From Paulownia fortunei (taxonomy: Eukaryota > Streptophyta > Magnoliopsida > Lamiales > Paulowniaceae), in the NCBI GenBank assembly GCA_019321725.1, contig CM033116.1:8326841-8390840 (forward strand): 64,000 nt of DNA, in the 5' to 3' direction. Below, in pieces: positions 1-12,581 of the stretch. The notes below the pieces were generated by a model that did not search any database, was not told the DNA's origin, and was given only the letters and a program-made list of their open reading frames with translations. How positions within the stretch are numbered: position 1 is the stretch's first letter; each line of letters begins with the position of its first letter. Made by a program: the position numbers and the translations under genes.

Positions 1-710
1 CTTTTGAATGAAAGAGAAATAATGACTCACATGTTTTATGCATCCTTGAAAGAAAGCATAAAATATGCAAATCTATGTACATGATTTGATATTAGAAATG
101 CTCTAAGTGTTATGAGCAAAATATCAATCAATTTGATGTGAAAAGTATTAGAAGCCGTAAAGACGATCTTTAGTACTTATAAAGCACTAAGGATTTATTT
201 TTGGAGTTCGGTTATGGAGAATTGAAACTTAGATGATTCATCTAGTTTTTAGTCTAAAGTAGATGACTTGAAGTCTATGTCTAAATTCATGTTCATCCTA
301 AATGGTGGGACGGTTAGTTGGAAAGAGTTCCAAGCTTGTAATAACCGTGGATTCTACTACCATGATTGAATACATCTTGGCATACGATGCTGCAAAAATG
401 GATTGTTTGGATAAGAAACTTAATCTAAATGTTAGATGTAGTTCTAACCATTGTTGATTGAGTATTAGAGTACTACGATAATAATGAGGGCTATTGCACA
501 AGCAAAGAAGCCAAGGTCTCATCAAAGGATCCAAGTAGAAATAGATTAGCGATACCCTGGTTATGAAAATCACTGGTAAAGGCAACATCAGCGTGGAAAG
601 ATTTGCCTCGGTAGAAAATATAGCAGACCCACTATTTTAACCCTTTAGATAAGTATTTGAAGGACATCTTCAAAAGATGGGCTTTAATACGAGGGCAATT
701 GTCTCTATGG
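1..710 (+). pseudogene. Ty1-copia polyprotein, 3' end (RT tail and RNase H), degenerate
   Basis: Conceptual translation in shifting frames gives pieces typical of the end of a plant copia polyprotein. There is an ALSVMSK block near 100, an EAVKTI stretch near 150, a DDLKSMS...FILNGG stretch near 265-305, and the terminal ADP...HLQKMG-like block near 625-680. It ends just before a purine-rich tract and a long LTR, as expected for the 3' end of an element. Several stops and frameshifts break it, so no product is expected. The 5' part lies outside the window. The pieces match the copia RNase H relics near 26.6-27.2 kb and 35.7-36.3 kb and belong to the same or a sister family. Confidence 0.85.
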
Positions 711-722
711 CAAGTGGGAGAT
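711..722 (+). promoter_or_regulatory. Polypurine tract of the copia element
   Basis: A purine-rich stretch (AAGTGGGAGA) sits directly before the TGTTAG start of the LTR. This is the position of the plus-strand primer site. Related versions precede the LTRs at 27244, 36346 and 48016. Confidence 0.6.
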
Positions 723-2748
723 TGTTAGAGTAGTGCCCGGCGTGCCAATTGTTCTGGTCGTTCTTATACTCTTGCGAATCATTCTTATTTATATTAATAT
801 CATTTAAATGGCAATCTTTATCTTAAATTCATCATAAGAATTAGATAAAGTCCTTAGATCACACATAGCTATGGGGCATGGTTGCGCATATGAGGGTGAT
901 CGTGGAATATGCCTCTAAGGCTGTGATCTTAAAACGTTCCAAGTTAAGGATTAATGAGATGGGACATCATTGATCCCGTTGAAACTTGCGCCTACGATGC
1001 AGGCTCGAAAAGAAGATACCTCGTTCCAAAGGTATTGGTGTGGAGATACTAGTGCATGTATACGGGTGCTTGTTGGGAATAAGTACACTGAACAATCCCA
1101 CCCGAAAATTCCCAATTGGAAATATTCTATTGTCGAATGGGAATTTTTTCGTTACGATAGTGCAAAAATTAGTCCTTGGACTTGAGGCACCATGGTAACC
1201 TTGTGCATGACATGTTGTACTTTGATATATTTTCCGATTGCATGACAATCACAAAGGGTTTATATTGGGTGTAACATCTTCATGTATGGAGATTAATGAG
1301 TGGCCAACAAAGGATCTGTCACCTATCTAGATGAATAGGTAAATCTCCTATGTGTTTCACTGTACTTGACTCCAAAATCCTTGGCCAAGATTAGATGAAA
1401 ATTAGACGTGGGGTTTTCTAATTGTTCATCATCGAGTCAAGCTACTAGGAATGGAAACATAGTTATTGAGTCAATAGGGTTTCGACTCAATATCCATACC
1501 CTAGGCTCAATCGGGAGATTAGATGACGGAAGGACCGTACTTGCATATTATTGAAATAGGTTTGTACATTCATCTTAGACTAGGAGTCATGATGCATTGC
1601 TAGATGCTTCCCATGTCTTGTGAGTTCTTGGAATTAATGAGTTAATTTCAAGAGAATTAATTAATTGGATTAATTAATCAGAACAATTAATTAATCCAAG
1701 TGTTGGATTAAATTACATAATATGATTAATTAATGGATTTAAATTAATTCAAGTGTGGAATTAATTCAATTAATTAATTAGATTAATTGATTGGACCTAA
1801 TTAGATTAGGAAGCCCAATTGGAACATTTAATTAATTGATTGAATTAATTAAGTAAGATGGGCCTAATTAATTAAATAAATAAATTTAATTGATTGGATC
1901 AATTAAAGTAGAGTCTAATTGATTACTTAGGCCTACACCCATTAGGTGTGGGCTTGTAGGAAGCCCATTAGGAAATTGGATTGGGAATCCAATTCCTAGA
2001 GGAAGTTGAATTGGGAATTCAATTTCTATGAGGTAATAAGAAAAAAGGAAAGTCCTTATGGGATAAGGAAACTTACCAAAAGAGTTTGATATAAGAAAGA
2101 AAGAAGAGTCCTATATAGAAAGAACTTGTGATAGTCTTGATTGACAATCTTCTTGGATATTTTTATGGGGATTTTAATTGCAGATTTGTGAGTAGAAAAA
2201 TAAATTTTTTTCATCCCCAAAAATTCGTCCCTCCTTTCCTTTCAATCTCCAAAAGTTCACCAACCTTTTATCTAGTTTAATTCTTGATTTAATTGTTGAA
2301 TTAAGAATTAAATTAAACACTAATTATTAGTGTGTTCTTGTTCCAAACAAAATCATTCTGGGATAGAATTATCGAATCGAAAACTACTAGCATAGGATTC
2401 GATTGCGAGTGGGCATCCAAGGTATGGATATCGTTAGAGAGATAACATTTGGGATCCTAGAAGCGAATCTAATTTCAATCAAATGGGTTTTGAATTGAAG
2501 AACATGGAGATAATTTCAAGCAGGGATAACAATTTGAATCGTTTCAATCCCTACTTCAGCCGGAGTTCAAATCAATATAAGAATTTCTGAAACTTTCTTA
2601 CTTTAACTATCAGAAAATGCACAACTGAGTAATCGTGAAAGGGTTCCGGGATTCGTTTTAATTACATGTGATGTAATGTATATTTATGTTTTTGAAAAAA
2701 TTTAAATTCCGCTGTGTATACATTTCTCGGGATCGCGCAAACCTAACA
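723..2748 (+). repeat. Copia LTR, about 2.0 kb, near complete (3' LTR)
   Basis: It starts TGTTAG and ends CTAACA, so the termini form a 6-bp inverted repeat. It follows a polypurine tract and the copia RNase H relic, so it is the 3' LTR. The interior has a long TTAATTAA-rich stretch (about 1640-1910). Related copies or parts are at 8231-8921 (antisense), 17820-19491, 19957-20652 (antisense), 27244-28528, 36346-37630, 48016-50139 and 61987-64000 (antisense). No second LTR of this copy is in the window. Confidence 0.85.
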
Positions 2749-2879
2749 CATGGTATATGTTCGTATATCTTATGTTATCTAGACCTATCCCCACAATCTT
2801 GATAATTGTTATAAACCTTTAGGTAGAACTCATTCCCAAAAGCTAGATGTTAAGGAAAGGGTTGCCCAAAGGATTATAA

Positions 2880-3430
2880 ACCTACACCAAAAGCCTATAC
2901 TTTCAATGTGGGACAAGTCTCGTACTTTGCAAATGGGACCATAACATAGAGATGGAGGATTCTGAAGAGGAAGCTAGAGTGAACAAGGAGCTACACATTT
3001 TAGTCCATGCATTAGTAGACCAATTAGCACCAGACACCATCAAACTTCTAAGAAAGGTAGGGAAGAGCACTTGTCTTATAAACACTGGAAACACACATAG
3101 TTTCTTAGATCCTAACATTGCCAGGAAATTACATTTTTAGATAGAGCACACCAATCCACTTATGGTAATAGTAGCAGATAGAGGAAGGGTACCATGTGAC
3201 TCTAGATGCTCGAATTTTCATTGGGAGATAAGAGGCCATAAGTTTAATGCCATAGTTAGGATTCTTAAGCTTGGAGGATGTGATATGGTCATAGGTGCAG
3301 ACTTGCTTAGGAGGTTGGGGCTTGTTACCTTTGATTTTGATAATCAATGGATTTAGCTAATGATGGGAGATAATTCAATCACACTGCAAGGGCTACAATA
3401 GGAATCATCACTAAAGATGATATCTATAAA
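2880..3430 (+). pseudogene. Ty3-gypsy Gag zinc-knuckle end and retropepsin, degenerate
   Basis: One frame reads from a worn zinc-knuckle start (LYFQCG near 2895) through an acidic linker to a retropepsin-like domain. The active-site triplet, normally Asp-Thr-Gly, reads Asn-Thr-Gly (in LINTGNTHSFLD), which would abolish catalysis. The later GGCDMVIGADLLRRLG and FDFDNQWI blocks are typical of plant gypsy proteases. An in-frame TAG at 3138-3140 and another stop at 3354-3356 interrupt it. Recognisable similarity continues to about 3430 (SITLQGLQ). No reverse transcriptase follows, so this is a short dead fragment. Confidence 0.85.
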
Positions 3431-6400
3431 ATAATTCAAAGGGGTGATGAGGAAATGGGGTAGGTCAGTCATAGGGTGTTTACGTATAGTGTCTGTTGTA
3501 GACCTAGTTAACAACTGTAAGAGCCATGAAAAACTTAAACCATTACTAGTAGAGTATTGAAAAGACATTTGGCAAATGATATGACGAGGATGGTTGATTA
3601 TACAGTTTATACAGAATTTCAAATCATAATCTCATATTAGTCGCATAATATTTACTAATTTTTCTGATAAAACCCTAAGCATTGTTGATTAATTGTTACT
3701 ATAATTAGTTAAGAATGTTCCTTAGTCAAAAGAAAATACAAATCCAAAGCTACTAAAATAAATTAGACATCTCTTTCATTTGTGTTGCCTCCGCCCAATC
3801 TGATTGGGGTCTCTTCTTTTTTCCCATATAAGACAAATATTACCATAATCACTAACATTAGTGCACACTATGTGATACAAAAACGAAATAAGTACTTTTT
3901 CATGCTAAAAAATTAAAAAGTAAAAAAAAAAAATGAATTTGTTGCCACTTATACTTACATATATACAAAGGCAAAAAGATAAGTTACTGGCAAACAATTT
4001 AATATCTTATCTTTGTTGTATCACATACATTACTTATCGCACTTACTTTGGTGAAGAATTAAAGGGTTATTAGTGGCATTTGATTTTGTGTCATGTGGAA
4101 TTCAATTTGCTTATTGACCACTAGGCATAAGTAACATGAAAATTGACAGGACATATTAAAATGTTGTACGACATAGTTACGACACATTTTCAAAAGTATT
4201 TGAATGATTGGTTAATAGAACTTATGATGTATCTATTGTAATTTCTAGTGAAGGACTTGATAATTACTATATTACTATGGTGTGATAAGAGGTAGAGGAT
4301 AAAGTGAAGTCAATATTTTACTATGGTGCATTATCAAGAGAAGACAGATTAACAATGGTAAAATTACAGAAAATTCTCCTCAAGTTTGGTAAAATTATAG
4401 ATAGACGCTTCAGGTTTTAAAGTTACATCCATCTCTTCTAATTTTAACGATTGTCAGAAAATTCTAACATTTTTTAAGATATATTGCTTTTGTCCCTTGT
4501 TAAAAATTAAACAAGCTTCCCTTGAGATTTCTTTAAATTATAAGGACCTTACCTAAGTTTTGTTAATTACATTTTCTATCTTGAAAATTTTCAATCTTAC
4601 AATTAGACCTTCTGTGGTTGTCCAACAAAAATCATGAAAGGATTTAAAGACACGTTGAATCATGCACAAAGTAAAATATCTAAAACCAAATTTAGGTCTG
4701 GACACTATGCTTGGATTTACACTTATGTTTAAAGAATTATCTTTTTTCCATTCTCGCTCGCTATCATCTTACTCCAGGTCAAACCTAAAAAGGCTTAAAT
4801 TAACCTCTAAAAACAAGGCACTTGGACATGTGTAGTAGATCGTTGTTCATGTAACAACAACAAATACATTAAGATGCTTATTAATCTTAAAAATAGAAGA
4901 TACATTGACAAGAAAAAACATATATAAATGGGATATATGCAATTAATTTTTTAAATACAGATACTTATCAATTAAAATAATTTTTAGAATGTATTTATAC
5001 ATATTATATAATGTAGTTTACAATTAAGATAAGTTAAGAAATTAAATCTCAAGAGAAGTTAGTGTAAATTGGATAAATCTTAGGGAAATTTATGTATATT
5101 TGGACAAACTTCAAGGGATAGGTTTAAAACTTGTCATTTATAAAAAATGATGTCGAAGGTAAAATTCATTAAAATTCTCGGCTAGTGTCAACTTTTTTTG
5201 TTATGGAAATAAACATAGATATCATATGGAAATAAACCTAGAGTTATATGTAAGATGATAAAAAACATTAAGGGAGGTGAATATAATTTCATAAACTTCA
5301 TAAATATATTTGTATTTAAATCAAATCTTAAAGTAGGTTTCTGTAATTATCCAGTTAGCATTTGTAAAACAAAATACGTGAATAAATTGTTCAAACTGTT
5401 GGTTTGAGTGTGGGTACAGGCGTTCACATGATCGTGGTTGAATTTGTGGGTATGCAAACCATAGTTAAAACATATTGCTTGAATCACACTATAAGTATTT
5501 AAAAATTTGAGTTACTCCGTAACTATTAATAAAAAATTTAGCACAACAACATAAGCTCAATCACACAAAAAACAAAATTTAGTAAGCCAATGATCATTTT
5601 TGCTATTTATGATATTTTACATGTCTTACAAAATATCAAGTGTTTCATCACGTGTACTTGCTTTAGTTGTCAACAACCTTCGGCTCGTTGCACATGGATG
5701 TCCTGTTAATCCTATTTCCAATTCTGGTTGTTTATGACACTATTGTTAGTCCTAGTGTTAGTCCTGTTTTCGATTCTTGTTACGAAGTTCTATTAGTTCT
5801 ATTTCAAATTCTAGTCGTTTATGATGCTTTGGTAATCCTATTTCCGGAGACCTAAAATGATTTTTGTGCAGTCCCCTTGAATTTTATATGGATGTTAGCA
5901 TATATTATTGGATCTTCTCGTGTTTAGCTTATTAATCACATGTCAAAAATACTCATTTTACCTTAATTTATTACTCCGATATCATTTTTAAAACTTTCAA
6001 AAATAAAATTCCACATTTTAAAATGGATTTTATTTTCAAATTATAATCTCAATTAAATAACAATACAATACTACTAATTCTTGCTCGCTATTTTTACTAA
6101 TAATAATAAAAAATACACCCTTTTCCAATTCTGAGTATGAATTTTGCATACATACCACTTTTATATTTGTTGGGATTCAACATGTTTGCCATTCTTCCCA
6201 CTCCCTCTAAATTTGTCCACATCCAAGCTCTTGGGAAAGAATATATCAACATTTTGAATCATGCCAAAATGCCCTCAAATAATTTTGAGAACGACAAGTC
6301 TGTCCTAATCTCACCACTGCCCATACAATTTGTGGTATAATTTCCACCATTCATTGAAAAAAGCACCATATGTGCAAAGTTAGCATATGGTGGCCTAAGA

Positions 6401-7250
6401 TAAAAGAAAGCGTATTTTTCTTCACTTCTAATCGAATCTTAAGATACACTGAGGGGTGATTTTTAATTAACCCTGAAAATCTTTTGGAAAATGGCTTAGG
6501 GTGCAAAATAATGAAATTTGAAGGGGTAAAATGGTACTTAAATTATCTAGATATGTCTTGCTTCACTATCTTTCTTAACAATGAGTTAGACCTACCTAGT
6601 ATTAAATTCAAGTCATCTAGATTTTGTCCAAGAAGCATTTGGAATGAAAGCATATATACACATACCCCACATATGTCTCTATCTCATCTCAACATTGTAT
6701 ATAGAAATTCATAAATGGGCAGTATGAAAGGAAGATGAAATATTTTAAGTGGAGTGGCCATGAAATGGTGCCTTCCACGTCATTTTGGTTCATCTTTTTG
6801 GTGACTCTTTCAAATCCCACTTCCACCACCACCACCATCAGGCCCCCTAAAGCAAGGAGCCACCATATATAGTTTTATCTTCTTAAGAATGTGTTCAATA
6901 TCTTTGATTAGGACAACTTTTGTAGGTTTTGAGTTTTAATTAGTTAATATAATGATAATAAAGATATTTGAGTTGGGAGAAAGTTTAAGACGACTGTTGG
7001 GAAAATATTTGGAGAGTCGAGAGTGTGGATCTAATATAGGGTTATGATATGCATTCAAACTTCCCATGATTGTGAATTAGAACACTTCTTTTTTGTAAAT
7101 GAAATAGTATTCATAGGGTTCAAGGGTTGTCCCTATACTTTCTGATTGTGTTAAATGTTTATATATATAACCTTGTACTACACATGTAGGCTACAATTTT
7201 TTAACTCTTTTCTTCTACTACTAATGTTATTTTCTTTAATTTTGGAAACG
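3431..7250. other. AT-rich intergenic DNA, no gene recognised
   Basis: Only short ORFs without recognisable domains or codon-use signs of a gene. Around 4360-4620 and 5040-5180 are phrases that read like degenerate dispersed repeats, but I could not define their ends. A small perfect hairpin (CACCATATG...CATATGGTG) lies near 6365-6390. A CCA-rich microsatellite lies near 6822-6838. The 76-codon ORF at 6484-6714 has no recognisable family. Confidence 0.5.
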
Positions 7251-7253
7251 TTT

Positions 7254-7633
7254 AGGTCGTGTTTGTTTTATTTTCATAATGATTTTTTTTCTATTTGTTA
7301 TTATTTGAAACTTCAAAAATATATTTATTTTACCTATTTCATTAGAAACACAATTTATATTTATTTTCAAAATTTATTTTCAAACATACTGCATTTCACG
7401 TCTTTTCATATACCTATCAAACTTATTTTCAAACATACTAATATTTTTTTGTTATTTCATGCAGATAACATCATAAAAATAAATATATTTTTTAAACTTA
7501 TGTAGTTTATATATAAATATAACTAATCTAAATATATTTTTATTTTTTTCACAAAAACTTAATAAAAATATTTTTAATCCTGAAAATTCTAGAAATAAAT
7601 ATGAAAATGATTTTAAAAATAAACCAAAGGGCC
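7254..7633. mobile_element. Candidate AT-rich MITE
   Basis: The left end reads GGTCGTGTTTGTTTTATTTT. The right end, reverse-complemented, reads GGCCCTTTGGTTTATTTTTA. These are imperfect terminal inverted repeats of the kind seen in hAT or PIF/Harbinger MITEs. The interior is extremely AT-rich with no coding domain. I could not define a convincing target-site duplication, so superfamily assignment is open. The 116-codon ORF within it is compositionally AT-driven and is not a gene. Confidence 0.45.
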
Positions 7634-7915
7634 TTTAAAATTTTCAATTTACTCTCAAGAGTACCCCTCTCCTCCTAGCATACCAAAACCTAATGGTCCC
7701 AAGTCACAGCAGAACGAATAACATGATGCAATATCCCACTATTTTTTTTTTTATAATGTTCATTAGATAGTGGTATCATTTTCAAATGATAATATATATA
7801 TGCTTTGGTTAAGTGGTGCCCATATCTACTGTGCATCCTCTGCAAGATAAGAGACTTGATATAATTTGGTTTCAACGGCTCATTTGATGACTAGTTGACG
7901 CCCCCTCGAAAAGAT

Positions 7916-8230
7916 AAGGGCTTATATGGTTTTATTTTTATTGGGATTTTTCATTTTCATCTATTGTGATGAATTTTCAATTTTTTGTTGGAATTTGCAT
8001 AGAAATGAAAATATATTTTGTTATAAGAAATTTGATGAAAAAATTATAGGGTGTAGAATGAGATATGTTTAATTTAGTATGTTTTTTGGATTTTTTTAAT
8101 GAAAAATATGAAAAAAATGATAATATTTGTATAAATGATATGTAAGTGACGAGACCCAATGAAATAATATTGTTTGAAAAATAATAGTATATAATTAGAT
8201 GAAATTGATAGTGGTGGAATCTAATTAGAA
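7916..8230 (+). mobile_element. MITE-like relic, cut at its right by a copia LTR fragment
   Basis: The left end (AGGGCTTATATGGTTTTATT) matches, in reverse complement, the right end of a second relic near 10240 (TAGGGCATGTATGGTTACAC). Interior phrases such as GACCCAATGAAATAATATTG are also shared (GTCACATTGCAATAATGCTG in the other copy). The element ends abruptly where the antisense LTR fragment begins. Confidence 0.45.
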
Positions 8231-8921
8231 AACCCTCGTCTAACATTCATCATGCCTTGGCCAAGGGCTTTTGAGATATGAATTATGAAAATATTGGAGA
8301 TTTACTTGTTCTACTAGACAAGTGACGGATCCTATGTTGACTACTTATTAACCTCCATACATGTAATGCAATATCCAACGTATCTCCTTTGTGATTGTCA
8401 GGCAATCATAAGATATATCAAGATGTAACAGGACATCACAAGGCTACCATGGTGCCTCAAGTCCAAAAACTAGTTGTGTACTATCGTAACATGTGAATTC
8501 TTACTTCAACAGACAACGTCTCCAACTAAGCATTTCTAGCGGGCATGATCAGTGTACTTGTTCTCTAACAAGCACCTACATACATGCACTAGCGCCACTA
8601 CGCTGATGTCTATGGAGTGAGAAATCCTCATCATACGAGCATACATCGTATGCACGAGTCTATTTGGTGTTCCATCTAAAAAAGCCATCGATTCAGAACT
8701 TATTTAAGAGCAAAACCATAGAGGCATATTTTATGATCGTCATCATATGTGTGATCATACCTCATACCTAAGTTTAATTTTAGAACTTTATCTAATTATA
8801 ATGTGCAATCAAGGATAACGCAAATGCTTATTCTATTATATGATTTGAAAAGGATTGTTTTACAAATATAAAAGTATAGAAGACATCCAATTTAATTAGC
8901 GCATTGGGCACTATTCTAACA
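8231..8921 (-). repeat. Copia LTR, 5' ~690 bp only, antisense
   Basis: In reverse complement it starts TGTTAGAATAGTGCCCAATG and then follows the same order of blocks as the LTR at 723: the AGGCATATTC block, then the GCATGTATG block, then the CTTGAGGCACCATGGTAGCC block. It stops at the GTTTTCTAAT block and lacks the AT-rich 3' two thirds. No polypurine tract or PBS adjoins it. Confidence 0.8.
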
Positions 8922-9655
8922 CTCCATTATACAAAAAATATTTTAATCAGTTTCTATTAGACTAGTGTAATTAATTAATTTTCAGAATATTTAAAGATGT
9001 AAAATTTAGGTCAGAAACCCAAAAAAATATCACCAAAATTTGCTACTCGTTGACAGTGATAGACATCATATACCAAAGAAGTACAAACTCACAAAATCGT
9101 GTCATCGTGAATGCGAAAGATTTTTTTTTTATTTTATTTTTGAAACTTCAAAAAAATCCTTGCCAAACACACTTCAGTGCAAGCCACTGGCTTCCTTTTC
9201 CTTCATTTTCTCACTTTTTTTATAAAATATGGGCCAACCAAATGCGCACTCTAGCTAGCCGTCAACCATGTCATTGACTTCAGACATCCTTTCCAGCATC
9301 GGCGCGATTTTTTGAACCAAATTTCCAAATTTACCAAAATTTTAAACATCATGTCTCGCTCCTTTCAAGTCACTTTTTATGAATTATATAGCATTTCGAA
9401 CATTTTTTCATGCTACAACATATATAACATAAAATCACCAAGAACTTATTAGATTTGAAATATATAAACAAGTGGGTAGTTCTGGTAGTTATCCATCACA
9501 GTGAATAAAGATATGTTCATGATTTATTCGACTAAAGTGAGGCTTGTAGGCGAGTTTAATCCAATATACGTGGATTGACAACTTTCGCTGACTGTAGTAT
9601 ATCTATTCGACTCCCTATGTGTTCATGTGTTTATTTATGTCAGATATTGATTTTT
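8922..9655. other. Intergenic DNA, no gene recognised
   Basis: Contains overlapping short ORFs (9040-9277) with low-complexity Phe/Lys translations. Part of 9430-9660 may be the end of a short LTR because it leads into a primer-binding-site-like sequence. Confidence 0.4.
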
Positions 9656-9662
9656 CAATAAT

Positions 9663-9676
9663 GGTATCAGATCCAA
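9663..9676 (+). promoter_or_regulatory. Met-tRNA primer-binding-site-like sequence
   Basis: TGGTATCAGATCC matches the usual TGGTATCAGAGC primer site (complementary to initiator tRNA-Met) for 10 consecutive bases. It lies a few bases after an ...ATTTTTCAATA end, the expected place next to a 5' LTR. No coding internal region or second LTR follows, so it would belong to a truncated or TRIM-like element. Confidence 0.4.
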
Positions 9677-9889
9677 TAGAGCTCATTCTTGTTGTTTTAT
9701 TTGATTGAATTCATGAATATAATTTTCTGCTTCAGAAAAAAATTGGGTATGAATTATTCACTATATATAGATCTTGATGTGTGGATGATACGGTTAAAGT
9801 TTGGTTAAAAAATAGATGAGCAGTTTGGGAAAGAAATAAGACTCTAGTTTAAGACCCATTTTCCTTAGACTTAAACTCAAACCCGTTTC

Positions 9890-10240
9890 TATTATTTTTA
9901 TTACGTGTATAATAATTTATTATGATGATTTGAAGATGATTGGGTCCCATTTTAATGATAATTTTGAAAAAAAAATTATATAATTAAATAAAATTGATAG
10001 GAGTGCGGTTTAATTTAAATTTTTAATTTGAATATGATAGTTTATTAAGATGATTTGTAGGTGGTGGGTCACATTGCAATAATGCTGTTTGAAAATAGTA
10101 ATATATTATGCAGATATAGATGTAAAGATGAAATATTTTTGATAAGATTGAATAAAAAAAACATTATCTATGTATTTGAAATAGTAAAAAATAAAAAAAA
10201 ATCCCAATGAAAGTGTAACCATACATGCCCTAAAGATTTC
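9890..10240 (-). mobile_element. Second copy of the 7916 MITE-like family, opposite orientation
   Basis: Its right end, in reverse complement, matches the left end of the 7916-8230 relic, and interior phrases are shared. It is AT-rich, non-coding and diverged. The left boundary is uncertain. Confidence 0.4.
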
Positions 10241-11807
10241 GTTTTCTAGAAGTGATAACCATATGGTTAAAAACACTTATCTTCCCTCTAAAAAAAAGTG
10301 GCCCTTATTTAATAGTAAAAAAAAGTGTCCCTTCTAAATTTTATCAAATTTAGGAAACTTTCCCTAACGTTAGAATTTTAAATGAAAAATAATGGCGTTA
10401 GCTTTCAATTTTGCCCTGACCTAATTGCCATTAATTTCGATGACCACAATATCTTTGATAAAATTTGAAACTTTGAGAGAATACAGATGTAATAATTAGA
10501 TACATCAAAAGAGACAAAATATAAAGAAATATTATTGTGGAAATATAACCACTGTATGAAATACTTCAGCCATTTGAGGCCAAAAAATTAATCTGTTTTG
10601 GCCCTCTCTTTTATATATAATAGCTAACAACCATTTTTACATTTGTCACAGAAAAATAAATTGTTCAAGTACTTCTTATAGTGTTATAGGACTGCAATAG
10701 AAAATACAGTGTTCTATTAAAAAATAATCAAACTTAATTATATGTAAAAAGATAATTATATGCAAAAAGTTTCCTCTGTTAATTAGTTACTATTGACATC
10801 GTTATTTTACATCGATCACTTTGATTCATTTTAACAATTTATCATGCATAAATAATTAACACTTCCTCATCCTCATTCAAAAAAGAATGTTATGATTCCT
10901 TGTAACAATTTATCTTGTATAACTAATTACATTTCACCTCATTCAAAAAAGAGTGGTTATGTATTCACTTCTGGCTTATTAATCACCCAAGAAAGTATAG
11001 ATTAATCACCCAAGAAAGTTATCTATACGTAGTTCGTAAACCAGTCACCATTATAAAGTAGAGATTTCAATTTGACTAACATTTTGATGGGATTGTAAGT
11101 CAGCTTTTTGTGCAACATTTATTGCTCAATTTAAATATTTAACAGCGATGAGACTCTATGATCACACCTCAGTTGAACGGTATTTTCCTTTCTTTCTTCC
11201 CATAAATAAAAAATAGGGATCATATATTCTTATCCTTCCTAAACCTATGGTGCTATAGTTTGCACATTTTTTCATTCACGTGATAAGTGAACATCTAAAA
11301 CCTCCAACTACATTCTACCAAAAAATTGTTTGCAACTTTAATGGAAACAACAAGTACTATCTTTTAAAGAAGCTACATCCTTTTTTTTAGGTCAACTTTT
11401 AATGATACTTTCGTCACATGAACAAGCCTACCAAGGTACAAAAAAATATGCACATTTATAATTAGGAGGAAAATTTGGGGATGTTTCAATTCTTAGTAAG
11501 TACGAATTTTCAAAGATTGTGATCTGAATAATACCTGAAATGGAGGATGGATAAAAAGTTGCATGAAAATTTAGTATTACCAAATCCAAGCTCATTCTGC
11601 TATATCTTCTATCTTAGATTTACTACAAATCTAACCAGTGCTGGGCGGCTGCCCTTTTATTTTTAATGGCGGCTACATATGTGCTTGTGAACATCCTTTT
11701 CTTTTCTTGCTTAATTAACAAGTTTGGTTTGAGGTTTGAAATTGTATATAAAAAAAAGTAACAAAGTATCCTCTCAGAGAAAACGTTGTCAATGTCATTA
11801 TAGATTT
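10241..11807. other. Intergenic DNA, no gene recognised
   Basis: AT-rich with no ORF of interest. Two diverged ~70-bp phrases near 10835-10890 and 10893-10955 (TTATCATGCATAAATAATTA and TTATCTTGTATAACTAATTA, each followed by a TCATTCAAAAAAGA phrase) form a short local duplication. Confidence 0.4.
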
Positions 11808-11835
11808 ATTAATCGGTCAATATTAAATGACCCAA

Positions 11836-11870
<35 letters not shown>
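11808..11870. repeat. Dispersed 32-bp motif plus (AT)n, copy A
   Basis: The phrase AATCGGTCAATATTAAATGA CCCAATTC runs into about 32 bp of AT dinucleotides (11839-11870). The same phrase and AT tract recur at 12799-12849. Confidence 0.7.
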
Positions 11871-11872
<2 letters not shown>

Positions 11873-12531
11873 CAATAAATTGATGAAGTGAGACAAATAT
11901 AACTTCTAACACCAGCCCTTGTACCTAGTGTGTCATGCAAATGGATTCGAGTTCAAACCTACCATCACCTACAAATCTTAGTGCAATGACTATAATAAAT
12001 GAATTTGAGTAGAACTTATCCGAAAAGTTAGCTAGCTCAATGAGAGATGATGTATAATCTACATAGTAACAACCCAACAAATTAACGATAGGACACAAAT
12101 ACAACTTCTAATATGTCTAATTTAAAAGTTTAAACTCTATTTTATTTAATGCTATTGAGAGATCTAACAAGTTTGTCAGTTAAATGCTATTTTCACTTTA
12201 TGTTCAAAAGGAAGATTTTGGATGAAGACATTTGACAGCAATTCAAAACCAATTAACATAAAACCATACTTGAATACTTGCATTTATCTATGTGAACTTA
12301 ATTCATTTGATATCCTGAATGTTTTCCATAGTTACATATTCTTCCTCTTCTTTACTATACACTCATGTTTTCCAGAAGACTAAATATGTATATAAATATA
12401 TATATGGCCATGATTAAGTGAAGGGCCACTGTTAAGAAAATCTTCTCAGATTAATGGATGGACAATGGAAATTGAAAGAAATTCTTGCAATTTTCACCAG
12501 CAAATAATGGAAGAAGACCCCAAAAAGAACC
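11871..12531. other. Intergenic DNA, no gene recognised
   Basis: Contains two diverged phrases, GACAAATATAACTTCTAACA (about 11892) and GACACAAATACAACTTCTAA (about 12092). Each is followed by a GTTCAAACC/GTTTAAACT phrase, a pattern common in fragmentary plant repeats. Confidence 0.35.
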
Positions 12532-12581
12532 TTTTTTTTTTTTTTTTTTTTTTTGGGTGGGGTGGGGTGGGGTGGGGGGGG
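12532..12581. other. Poly(T) run followed by a G-quadruplex-forming tract
   Basis: About 23 consecutive T are followed directly by GGGT(GGGGT)n-GGGGGGGG. Five or more G-runs of 3-8 separated by single T satisfy the strictest G4 motif (loops of one base). The two ORFs that cross it are compositional artefacts. Confidence 0.8.

Noticed and set aside
298..588. 96-codon ORF on the minus strand, and similar minus-strand ORFs at 26820-27074 and 35922-36176
   Set aside because: They are antisense to the copia RNase H relic. The translations have no domain and mirror the coding strand.
1640..1910. Dense TTAATTAA repeats, also in the other LTRs
   Set aside because: Considered as a satellite or regulatory array. 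It recurs at the same place in every LTR of the family, so it is part of the LTR.
2751..2757. TGGTAT directly after the LTR at 2748, as a PBS
   Set aside because: The match stops after six bases, and a copia polyprotein end precedes this LTR, making it the 3' LTR, where no PBS is expected.
7155..7505. 116-codon hydrophobic ORF
   Set aside because: Composition follows the AT-rich MITE-like DNA (Phe, Ile, Tyr, Leu). It looks like membrane protein only because of base composition.
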